Counted from the stretch's first letter, positions 1-6,244 are shown. The stretch: 8,119 bases of DNA from CAWACC01 sp964390695 (GCA_964390695.1 CAYMKI010000141.1:1-8119), one strand, 5' to 3'. Numbers and translations: made by a program. The notes: generated by a model from the sequence alone, not told the origin.

Positions 1-1
1 C

Positions 2-109
2 GTTGAACTTGAAGCAATAAGGATGTCTTATGATAAATTTTCTAATAAAATGGGTGGTGGTAAGGGCAAGCGGATTAATTATGCAAGAGGTCTCTTAGGT
101 TTCAATTAG
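2..109 (+). CDS. C-terminal 35 codons of an unrecognised protein (5' end outside the window)
   Basis: An open frame enters from the left edge and stops at TAG 107-109. The visible tail is basic and glycine-rich in the middle, with the stretch NKMGGGKGKRINYARG, and ends in LLGFN. The tail resembles the ends of some transposase or nucleic-acid-binding proteins only in being basic, and I cannot name a family from 35 residues. The frame could also be chance, since a 35-codon open run at an edge is not rare. About 76 bp separate its stop from the next start, and no terminator hairpin is visible there. Confidence 0.4.
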   Translation, partial: VELEAIRMSYDKFSNKMGGGKGKRINYARGLLGFN

Positions 110-172
110 CATTTCCATTTTTATCCTAAAGCCTGTAAACTATTCGATGTATGTAATAATAAAAGACTTAGT

Positions 173-179
173 AAAGGAA
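173..179 (+). promoter_or_regulatory. Shine-Dalgarno site that fixes the metalloprotease start at 186
   Basis: AAAGGAA lies 6 bases before ATG 186. The earlier in-frame ATG at 147 has no purine-rich site in front of it and would place this motif inside the coding region, so 186 is preferred. Confidence 0.7.
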
Positions 180-185
180 CTTAGT

Positions 186-1097
186 ATGTCAGCTATTGCC
201 TCCCGTTTTGATCTAGCCGCCATCCCTCAGCAAATCAGGTCCGCTTTTTCCCAAGTGGCTAGCAAAGACACCTTCGAAAAAATTTCGCGCATTGCCCATA
301 ACGTCTTCTTGCATTTAAGCGTATCCTTAGCCATTAATATTGCTTTTGATGCCGCTTTTGGGGTCTTGGTATTGCCCCTAAGTGCTCACGTGCTGACTAT
401 TTGCTGCGCGGCAGCTTTGGCCGTGGTGATCGCTTTAAAAGTCGGAAAATGGGCTTATGATCATTTTCATGTGCAACCGCAAAAAGCCGCTACACCGGCA
501 AAACACCTGCCCACAGAAGTAGTGGAAGATGTCTCGAAAGGGTTATCGCACTTCTCGATAGTGCATACACTCACGTTAAAACTCTCCACCTATATCCATG
601 AAGCGGGACATGCCTTAGCCGCCATGGCCTGTTTTGTCAATTCCAGCCCCAAAATTGTGGTGAAGTGGGCTTCGGGATTGACCGAATATACTATCTCCTA
701 CGGCCTGACGCGATTCGGAAGCTGGCTTGGAGAACATGCCTCGCGTATCTTTGTCACGGCTGCAGGGTTAATCGTGCCCAGCTTATTTGCCTTGGGAGAG
801 TTCGCTGTCGCTTATAGCCTGCGTGATAAATTGCCGGCTCTCAGTGAAGGATTAAATTATCATGGATTGAGCCAGCTGATGAATACTGCCCTGTATGGTA
901 TTTCGACATTTACTACTTCCAAGATGGTTTTAGCTCACGATTTTGTATATCTTTGGCATATTGGAGAAATTCACCCGGCGATTGCCCTTGCTTTGCTAGT
1001 GGGCGTACCCCTCTGCGCGTTTTTAGCCTTCCAGTGTTTGACATTGATCAAAAAACGGCAACATAAGAATTCAGAGCATAGTGCCATCGCGAGTTGA
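186..1097 (+). CDS. Predicted integral-membrane zinc metalloprotease, M50 / site-2-protease-like
   Basis: The 303-residue product carries a zinc-protease signature HEAGH at residues 138-142 (H138, E139, H142). A candidate third zinc ligand, Asp252, lies about 110 residues later in LAHDFVYLWH. The motif sits next to a hydrophobic run, followed by a hydrophobic AAG-containing segment (about 187-210) like that found after the active site in M50 proteases. Other membrane segments are about 41-64, 66-86 and 264-287. M50 enzymes cut substrates within or at the membrane and often release anchored transcription factors; the substrate here is unknown. The usual NxxPxxxLDG motif near the second active-site segment is not seen, so this is a divergent member, and HEAGH alone is also compatible with another zincin. 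No PDZ domain is visible. An in-frame ATG at 147 would add 13 residues. The next gene begins 44 bp downstream, suggesting co-transcription. Confidence 0.7.
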   Translation: MSAIASRFDLAAIPQQIRSAFSQVASKDTFEKISRIAHNVFLHLSVSLAINIAFDAAFGVLVLPLSAHVLTICCAAALAVVIALKVGKWAYDHFHVQPQKAATPAKHLPTEVVEDVSKGLSHFSIVHTLTLKLSTYIHEAGHALAAMACFVNSSPKIVVKWASGLTEYTISYGLTRFGSWLGEHASRIFVTAAGLIVPSLFALGEFAVAYSLRDKLPALSEGLNYHGLSQLMNTALYGISTFTTSKMVLAHDFVYLWHIGEIHPAIALALLVGVPLCAFLAFQCLTLIKKRQHKNSEHSAIAS

Positions 1098-1141
1098 TCA
1101 TAACCCATGAAAATGTTATACAGGGATTTTGGAGGTAATCT

Positions 1142-2389
1142 ATGTTTTTTGGCACTTTGCTATCCGCAATCATCGCTCTATTGTGTTATCGTTACACCCC
1201 CGGCACTCTGCCACAGGAGCAATGGAGCCAAATCGCATGGATGCTCATGGGGTTGTCTTCGCTGTTCTTTTTGATCTTTACGTATGTGCACACTTCCACC
1301 TGGAGGCCATTGCAAAGTGCGGAAAAGAATTTTACTCCCCGCGTGACAGAGCTATTTCATCAGGACGGCTGGATCAAAGCCACCTCCGCCGGTTTAGAAC
1401 TCTTGCCTTTAGCCGCCTTTTTTATAGCCTTGGTGTTGATCAGCATCGAAACCTCGCTGCGGCTGTATTTAATTCTTGTGTGGGTGGTTCTTTTTGGGAT
1501 CACCATAGACCTGACGCGTTTCTTGATACGGCGCATTCAGACCTATTTGAATCCCTTCGGCGTAGTCGAAATGATGACCCGGGCAGCCAAAGCTTCGGTC
1601 AGAAATGAAAATGAGCTGGCGCTGTGTGATTGGATAGATGGCCTGACGGAGATCGCTTTGAAATCTATCCAGCGCAGCAATGCGTCTCTTGGCTGTATGG
1701 CTGTGCAAGAAATGCAAGCCGTCGCCGCCAATTTCCTCTCTTCGTCCAAGAGTTTGAGCCATCATGCCCAAGATCCCCAAACACGCCAATTGGGCATTCA
1801 GGACAAGATCAGCTATACCTTATTCTTCTTGTACCAGCGCTTGGAAATCATCAATACTAAATCTATCGAACATCGCCTGGAACCGATGTGCTCCAGTGTC
1901 ATCGCTGCTTTGGCCAAAATAGCTATCGCCACAGCCAAATGCGATATCAGCTTGACATCCTATCCTATTCATTATCTGGGCAAGTGCGCTATCAACTGCC
2001 AGCAACAGCAGATGCCCGACGTAGGCGTTAAAGCCATCTTAAGCCTGTTGGAAGTGGCGAAGACGATAACAAAGGATGTCGATTTGAATTATTTACTCAT
2101 CAAAGACTGCTTCATCAGTTTAATTACGCAGATGCATGAGATGTCCAAAGAGACGTTTAAGCAGGATAAAGAAGCCCGCCTGGACCTCTTGATGCAACCC
2201 TTTAGAGAGTTGAAAGATCTGCTCTCTGCCGAGAAATTAGCCAGCCATCCTGACATTCAGGAAATATTGGCTAAAGTGAATAATGTGATTGCCGAGTTCA
2301 CCGCTTTGGAGATGGTGCTGAAAACTTTGCCGCCTATACCTCAAATTCCCGAGGATCAAGTGCCGCCTGGAGTCTCAAAACTCACTTAA
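1142..2389 (+). CDS. Orphan multi-pass membrane protein with a large helical cytoplasmic tail
   Basis: I do not recognise this 415-residue protein. The N-terminal third has four hydrophobic segments at about residues 1-18, 28-50, 82-103 and 106-128. The loop after segment 2 (about 51-80) is polar. After an Arg-rich border (TRFLIRRIQ, about 125-133), residues 134-395 are soluble and look almost wholly alpha-helical, with scattered Cys (C162, C185, C250, C267, C282, C286, C323). The C-terminus is Pro-rich (TLPPIPQIPEDQVPPG, 395-410). By the positive-inside rule the long tail should be cytoplasmic. The start at ATG 1142 has GGAGG at 1131-1135, 6 bases upstream. It lies between the metalloprotease and the RasGEF gene on one strand, so it may be a partner or substrate of the protease, or a bacterial anchor of the cluster; this is inference. 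No enzyme motif is visible. Confidence 0.8.
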   Translation: MFFGTLLSAIIALLCYRYTPGTLPQEQWSQIAWMLMGLSSLFFLIFTYVHTSTWRPLQSAEKNFTPRVTELFHQDGWIKATSAGLELLPLAAFFIALVLISIETSLRLYLILVWVVLFGITIDLTRFLIRRIQTYLNPFGVVEMMTRAAKASVRNENELALCDWIDGLTEIALKSIQRSNASLGCMAVQEMQAVAANFLSSSKSLSHHAQDPQTRQLGIQDKISYTLFFLYQRLEIINTKSIEHRLEPMCSSVIAALAKIAIATAKCDISLTSYPIHYLGKCAINCQQQQMPDVGVKAILSLLEVAKTITKDVDLNYLLIKDCFISLITQMHEMSKETFKQDKEARLDLLMQPFRELKDLLSAEKLASHPDIQEILAKVNNVIAEFTALEMVLKTLPPIPQIPEDQVPPGVSKLT

Positions 2390-2403
2390 CAGGGAATGTA
2401 GTC

Positions 2404-2447
2404 TTAAGCGTATGTTCGTTGTATAAACCCCTGCAGCTTAAACAACG
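2404..2447 (+). promoter_or_regulatory. Possible H-type pseudoknot in the leader just before the RasGEF ribosome-binding site
   Basis: Two perfect 6-bp pairings interleave. TTAAGC 2404-2409 pairs with GCTTAA 2436-2441, and CGTTGT 2417-2422 pairs with ACAACG 2442-2447. The two 3' arms abut at 2441/2442, as in coaxially stacked pseudoknots, and the second ends 1 base before GGAGG (2449-2453). It could tune translation of the downstream gene. Six-base matches also arise by chance in a 70-bp gap, so the call is tentative. Confidence 0.25.
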
Positions 2448-2459
2448 TGGAGGTGTATT

Positions 2460-4532
2460 ATGTGGACGGATACTTCGAAGAATTTAAAGGATGAATCATC
2501 TGATAAGCTCTTGTCCGGAAGTTCATCGTTGCCTGAAGATGTAAAATTCGTAGAGGCATCCTCAGTGCCCATCGATGCCCATGGGTCTCCAAGAAAAAGC
2601 GATGAGATTCAAGCCATTTACCATCAAAAGCTAAAGCCGTTTGCAGAGAATATATTAACTTCAAACCCATCTACTTTATCCCAAACAAATGCGGATGCCT
2701 CCGTAGAGGAAAATCCTGTGAGCCCTAGACATAAAGCCCGGCCTCCGAAAAAAATCGTTCGCAGCCAAAGCTTTCAAAGTATGCAACCGAGTACTTCATC
2801 TACCTCTTCCCTGTCCGAACACGAAGGGGCAAAGCGCTCCTGGGTAAAAGAGGATTTAGCGGGCCCTGCTGATGCATTTCCAGCTTTGAGCCGCCAAGAG
2901 GTAATACGGCTGCACGACAATTTCAAAAAAGAACCCCCCATGTCCGTCGATGCCCATATCAATCCCAATTCAACGCCTACCATGACCACCCTATTTACGG
3001 TATTAACCTCTTTGGCTTTATATTATAGAGGCGAGGAGGTATTAGCTAAAACCCTCTCCATCGTACACCAAGCTATGAAGGAATTGCCTTGGATAGCAGG
3101 CGTGGTTTTGGAAAATATAGAAGCCCATGCCAAGACTCCTAGCTTTGGAGCTGATAAAGTACCGCTACTTCGTTTTATGGAAAATTATTTGCCCTATCTA
3201 AATGCACAGAATATCTATAGCGATTCCAAGCTCAGGGAATGCCTGAAAAGGATAAGCCGCATAGACGAAGATCTTTACACCCTAATACAAGTATTTCTGA
3301 AAGATATAGCCTCCCAGGAATTGATTCAGCTCTATATAAAATCTCCCGACAAAAAAGCCCCTCTCATCAGTCACTGCTGGTATGTGAGCACGGAGTATTT
3401 CATAAAAAACCTCTTGCGGGAAGCTCTAAAAAACCGAAATGCCGCACCCCTACTACTAGAAGCCGTCCAGCAGCTGTTGGACAAACCCCACCTGTATCAT
3501 ATTCATCTTAGTGCCAGGAGCGATGTGGAAAGCATGATCAAAGAGCTCCCTCAGCAGCCTCCCTATAGAGATGCACGCAAAAAGCTGCTGGAGAGCATGG
3601 ACGCCATCGTACATGATCTCCGCCTAGAAAATGCGCGTCAAGATTCTCTTCAAGGATTTTATTATCAAGGAGAATATGCCCATGCTTTCATCGAAGCTGC
3701 ACAGGTGATTGAATCTGGGCATGAGTCGCGCATAGAGCATGTAGTGGATCTTTTAGCATTGGATTTAAAAAAGATTGAGGCTTTATTCTTAACCTCGATT
3801 CCTGCGGGAGAATTTGTGGGCTTTAAAAAGGGGAGAGCAGAGGAAGCGCCGCATCTTAATGCCTATATCCAACACATCAACGCCTTGTCGCACTATGTCA
3901 TCTTCAGGGTGCTGGGATCTTCGGACCCGCATATCCGTGCACGCTGGTATGAGTTTTTTCTCCGCTTGTTGAGAAAATCGATCAAGATAGGCAATTATAA
4001 CACTGCCTTCACGCTGTTTACATCTCTGCAAAATGCCTCTTTGGCCAGATTAAAAGCTACGCAGAGCTTTTTGGGTGAAAGACATGTGAAAGAGATGGAA
4101 AAATTCCAAGAGTTTTTTGCGCCCACAGGGAATTATAAGAACTACAGGGAACAGCTGGAGCAGAGGATCAAAGCAGGCGACTTTACCGGTACAGGGTTTA
4201 CTCCTCTGCTGGCCATAAGCTTAAAAAATTTCACCTTTATCGATGATGGCAACCCCGACCATTTGGCCACAGGTGGACTCAACGAAAATAAATTGGCTCT
4301 GTTAGCGGATCAGCATGAGCTATTTCAAAGTTATCAGAACGAGTGTCTATCCGCTTCGCCCTCCTTGTTAGACCATCGTTATCACTACAATATCCCCAAC
4401 GAGATTCACAACGAATGCAAAAAGATCCAGAGGCATGTCAAAGGTATCGCCGATGCCCTGAATGAATTAGCGGCCCTCTCCGAAGAGCTAGAGCCGCGGT
4501 TATCGCCTAGGGGAAATGACACACTCTCTTAG
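2460..4532 (+). CDS. RasGEF (CDC25-homology) domain protein, candidate host-directed effector
   Basis: The 690-residue product ends in a recognisable Ras guanine-nucleotide exchange domain at about residues 425-635. The conserved blocks appear in order: LLALDLKKIEALFLTSIPAGEF (428-452) matches the opening helix; HINALSHYVIFRVL (472-485); RWYEFFLRLLRKSIKIGNYN (495-514), then TLFTSLQNASLARLKATQ (518-535); NYKNYREQLE (558-567); and SLKNFTFIDDGNPD (587-600), the counterpart of the EEGNP block. RasGEFs release GDP from Ras-family GTPases. Residues 1-145 are Ser/Pro/Lys-rich and probably disordered; 146-420 are helical and not recognised, possibly standing in for the N-terminal (REM) module. The segment that should form the switch-opening hairpin (about 600-622) is divergent and about one residue shorter than in SOS-type domains. 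No Sec signal or membrane segment is seen, which suits type III or IV delivery. Start ATG 2460 has GTGGAGGTG upstream. The stop TAG overlaps the convergent gene by 4 bp. Confidence 0.85.
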   Translation: MWTDTSKNLKDESSDKLLSGSSSLPEDVKFVEASSVPIDAHGSPRKSDEIQAIYHQKLKPFAENILTSNPSTLSQTNADASVEENPVSPRHKARPPKKIVRSQSFQSMQPSTSSTSSLSEHEGAKRSWVKEDLAGPADAFPALSRQEVIRLHDNFKKEPPMSVDAHINPNSTPTMTTLFTVLTSLALYYRGEEVLAKTLSIVHQAMKELPWIAGVVLENIEAHAKTPSFGADKVPLLRFMENYLPYLNAQNIYSDSKLRECLKRISRIDEDLYTLIQVFLKDIASQELIQLYIKSPDKKAPLISHCWYVSTEYFIKNLLREALKNRNAAPLLLEAVQQLLDKPHLYHIHLSARSDVESMIKELPQQPPYRDARKKLLESMDAIVHDLRLENARQDSLQGFYYQGEYAHAFIEAAQVIESGHESRIEHVVDLLALDLKKIEALFLTSIPAGEFVGFKKGRAEEAPHLNAYIQHINALSHYVIFRVLGSSDPHIRARWYEFFLRLLRKSIKIGNYNTAFTLFTSLQNASLARLKATQSFLGERHVKEMEKFQEFFAPTGNYKNYREQLEQRIKAGDFTGTGFTPLLAISLKNFTFIDDGNPDHLATGGLNENKLALLADQHELFQSYQNECLSASPSLLDHRYHYNIPNEIHNECKKIQRHVKGIADALNELAALSEELEPRLSPRGNDTLS

Positions 4533-5890
4533 TGATCATTTCGGTAAAGGATCACATGCCCGCGATTGGGAGGGGCTGTAAACGGAAAGGCTTTTTTGTT
4601 GGGATAGGAATCCGGAAGATAAGCATCTGCCAGGGGGTTGCTGCCTATCCCAATCAAGCCATTATGAATATCTATACCGCCGGCTCCAAAAAAATCGTAG
4701 GCTCTGCCCAACGAGTCGATGACCGTTTCAATAGGAGACCAGGTCCTTTCACCTTGCTTCCAGGTGATGGGATGACGGCGAAAAATCACAGCCGCTCCTT
4801 GGAATAACTGCCTGCCTTCCTCTGTCAAGATAGTTCTTCCGGGATCTCCCACAATGGCAATATTTTTTTCGATCGCGGCATTCCAGCCGAAAAACACGGT
4901 GGGCATTTCAGAAAAATATTTCTGAGTTTTTTCCCAGGCCTTGCGTTTTTGGCTGAAATGATAGAAGTAGACGGCTCCGCCTAAATCGTTTAATTCATTA
5001 TCGGTGGGAGCTCCTATGACGGCCCAGTTATGATATACCGCCAAGGCTTTGCCAAACATATCACCGGTATTATACACGGTGGAGATAGGGGAATTGCCCT
5101 CCAGAGTTTGTAGATATTCCCAATGATCTTCTTCCCATTGATAGGCATACACTGCCCCATTTTCATCGCCAGGAAAATCTGAAGGCAAGGCGGAGGCTAA
5201 CACATGGTGATCGCTTATATTCGCAAAGATAGCTTTATTGCCATTCATTCCAGGAGGGCTCTCCTGCTGGAATAACTCCCAAATGCCGCTTTCTTCATTC
5301 AATTTATAAAAATAGAGCGTATCTATATAGTCTCCTCCGACCACGAGCCATTGCTTGCCATCGGAATCAAAATGCGATCCAAAATATTCTTCAGAACCAT
5401 CCATGGGGCCTTGGGGATTTAGGATGGTTTGGACCAGATCCCATACAAATCCATTTTTTTTAAATACCAAGATGGACCCTGAAGAATCAGTTGGATTGCC
5501 CACAAGCGAGGGACTGCCTGTTTGGGAAACGAACAGCCAGTCTTTGCGCGATAAGACCTGGTTGTAGGAAGTAAATGCATATGGAATACTGGTAGTAAAG
5601 GTGGGCTGGGATATTTCCCAGCAGCCTACACAGGATTTACGAAAGAAGTAAAGTCCTCCCGCCGCTTGATTGCCTTGGGGCGAAGCACCCGGAGCTCCAA
5701 TAAAGACGTATTTGTCGTTGATGCTTAGAGAATTGCCGAATAAATCTCCGACGGATGTGGAACCCGGGGTGGTCCCGCGAAAATCTTGCAAATATTTAAT
5801 ATCACCGGCATAGCATAGAGAAAACGAGGTCGCTAGACCTAAAAAAAGGCTCATCAACCCCTTTAGAATGGGATTGTGTGTGCAGTTCAT
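4529..5890 (-). CDS. Secreted FG-GAP-like seven-repeat beta-propeller protein
   Basis: The 453-residue precursor begins with a Sec signal peptide: a hydrophobic core of about residues 12-26 ends in CYA before GD, giving likely cleavage after residue 28. The mature part is a run of about seven repeats, enough for one seven-bladed propeller. Repeats pair an FG-containing entry (DLFGNSL, EEYFGSHF, DMFGKAL, VFFGWNA, DFFGAGG) with IGAPG / IGAPT / VGDPG strands and end in aromatic GGLYFF / GAVYAY / GAVYFY strands. Five are followed by identically spaced W-x3-Q (WEISQ, WDLVQ, WELFQ, WEYLQ, WEKTQ) and a sixth by WSPIE. This matches the bacterial FG-GAP repeat family related to integrin alpha propellers; such proteins are extracytoplasmic and often bind partners or calcium. 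One FDSDGK loop resembles a calcium site. The only mature cysteines form CVGC (residues 87-90). No lipobox is present, because Leu precedes the signal-region Cys. Function is otherwise unknown. Confidence 0.8.
   Translation of the reverse strand: MNCTHNPILKGLMSLFLGLATSFSLCYAGDIKYLQDFRGTTPGSTSVGDLFGNSLSINDKYVFIGAPGASPQGNQAAGGLYFFRKSCVGCWEISQPTFTTSIPYAFTSYNQVLSRKDWLFVSQTGSPSLVGNPTDSSGSILVFKKNGFVWDLVQTILNPQGPMDGSEEYFGSHFDSDGKQWLVVGGDYIDTLYFYKLNEESGIWELFQQESPPGMNGNKAIFANISDHHVLASALPSDFPGDENGAVYAYQWEEDHWEYLQTLEGNSPISTVYNTGDMFGKALAVYHNWAVIGAPTDNELNDLGGAVYFYHFSQKRKAWEKTQKYFSEMPTVFFGWNAAIEKNIAIVGDPGRTILTEEGRQLFQGAAVIFRRHPITWKQGERTWSPIETVIDSLGRAYDFFGAGGIDIHNGLIGIGSNPLADAYLPDSYPNKKAFPFTAPPNRGHVILYRNDH
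4532..4555. other. Imperfect hairpin at the convergent gene junction
   Basis: GTGATC 4532-4537 pairs with GATCAC 4550-4555. Inside, after one A/G mismatch, TTT 4539-4541 pairs with AAA 4546-4548 around a CGGT loop. It starts on the last base of the RasGEF stop codon and lies within the final codons of the minus-strand gene. Neither side has a T-run, so it is not a standard intrinsic terminator, but it may pause polymerase or protect 3' ends. Confidence 0.3.
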
Positions 5891-5894
5891 AAAA

Positions 5895-5900
5895 CCCTCC
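5895..5900 (-). promoter_or_regulatory. Shine-Dalgarno site that fixes the beta-propeller start at 5890
   Basis: On the minus strand this reads GGAGGG, followed by TTTT and ATG 5890-5888. The alternative in-frame ATG at 5902-5900 overlaps this motif and has only an AT-rich stretch upstream, so the shorter protein, whose signal peptide begins MNCTHNP, is preferred. Confidence 0.7.
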
Positions 5901-5935
5901 ATTGATAAAATAAAAAGCTATCTGTATTTTTACTC

Positions 5936-5964
5936 GTTATTCCCCATTTACGTAAATAGGGCAA
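5936..5964 (-). promoter_or_regulatory. Candidate promoter of the beta-propeller gene
   Basis: On the minus strand TTGCCC (5964-5959, 4 of 6 to TTGACA) and AATAAC (5941-5936, 4 of 6 to TATAAT) are separated by 17 bases. The 12-bp palindrome lies in the spacer. Both hexamers are weak and the call rests mainly on spacing. Confidence 0.25.
5946..5957. promoter_or_regulatory. Perfect 12-bp palindrome ATTTACGTAAAT in the divergent control region, possible operator
   Basis: The sequence equals its own reverse complement over 12 bases and is flanked by CCCC on the left and AGGGC on the right, which nearly extends the symmetry. It overlaps the proposed -35 box of the tRNA gene and sits in the spacer of the proposed minus-strand promoter. 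That is a position from which a dimeric regulator could affect both. Function is inferred from position and symmetry only. Confidence 0.35.
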
Positions 5965-5976
5965 ATCGTATATCAT
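5947..5976 (+). promoter_or_regulatory. Candidate promoter of the tRNA-Leu gene
   Basis: TTTACG (5947-5952, 4 of 6 to TTGACA) and TATCAT (5971-5976, 5 of 6 to TATAAT) are 18 bases apart. Transcription would start about 2-4 bases before the mature tRNA end at 5986, which is a short leader. TATATC two bases earlier is an alternative -10. Confidence 0.4.
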
Positions 5977-5985
5977 GATTCTTTC

Positions 5986-6069
5986 GCGGCCATGGCGGAA
6001 TTGGTAGACGCGCTAGATTCAGGTTCTAGTCGGGGCAACTCGGTGGATGTTCGAGTCATCTTGGCCGCA
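5986..6069 (+). tRNA. tRNA-Leu, anticodon CAG
   Basis: The full cloverleaf can be folded by eye. The acceptor stem pairs GCGGCCA 5986-5992 with TGGCCGC 6062-6068, followed by discriminator A 6069. The D arm has stem GCG 5995-5997 / CGC 6009-6011 with the GG pair in its loop. The anticodon stem CTAGA 6013-6017 / TCTAG 6025-6029 holds the loop TTCAGGT, with anticodon CAG at 6020-6022, reading CUG. A class II variable arm (CGGG 6031-6034 / CTCG 6039-6042, one G-U pair) closes on a GCAA tetraloop. The T arm GGATG / CATCT encloses TTCGAGT. The long variable arm and A discriminator are typical of bacterial tRNA-Leu. CCA is not encoded, so it must be added after transcription. Confidence 0.95.
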
Positions 6070-6169
6070 AACTCTCTTTCTCCCTTCTTTCCCATACAAT
6101 CAGCTGATAGAAATTCGAGGGCAATAGGCACTCTTCGTGACAGAATTAGTCTTTCTCAAAAAAAATTGG

Positions 6170-6178
6170 TGCTAAAAT
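6170..6178 (+). promoter_or_regulatory. Candidate extended -10 promoter of the LRR gene
   Basis: TGCTAAAAT combines a TGn extension with TAAAAT (5 of 6 to TATAAT). No good -35 box is found 17 bases upstream, which extended -10 promoters can tolerate. A tract of eight A (6158-6165) lies just upstream. The predicted leader is about 60 bases. A weaker alternative is TTGAAT 6184-6189 with TACAAA 6207-6212, 17 bases apart. Confidence 0.35.
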
Positions 6179-6244
6179 TTGTGTTGAATATTTAGAGGCG
6201 AAATACTACAAACCTTAGGTAAAACTCTACCCATAGGAGAGACT

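Noticed and set aside
147..185. Upstream start for the metalloprotease at ATG 147
   Set aside because: There is no Shine-Dalgarno before it, whereas AAAGGAA precedes ATG 186 at good spacing.
1100..1119. Hairpin ATAAC / GTTAT between the first two genes of the cluster
   Set aside because: A 5-bp AT-rich stem with a 10-base loop is too weak to support a terminator or regulator.
1129..1608. Plus-strand 159-codon open frame overlapping the orphan membrane protein
   Set aside because: It is in another frame of a gene with a good start and membrane pattern. The peptide is rich in His, Arg and Ser without domain features, and its ATG lies beside the Shine-Dalgarno of the real gene.
5799..5815. Lipoprotein signal in the propeller protein
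   Set aside because: The Cys in the signal region is preceded by Leu, not Gly, Ala or Ser, so the lipobox rule fails; CYA fits signal peptidase I better.
6070..6120. Terminator after the tRNA
   Set aside because: The stretch is CT-rich, but I find no stable hairpin followed by T residues.
5992..6195. Plus-strand open frame over the tRNA gene
   Set aside because: Its first half is the tRNA-Leu itself, and it has no ribosome-binding site or recognisable product.
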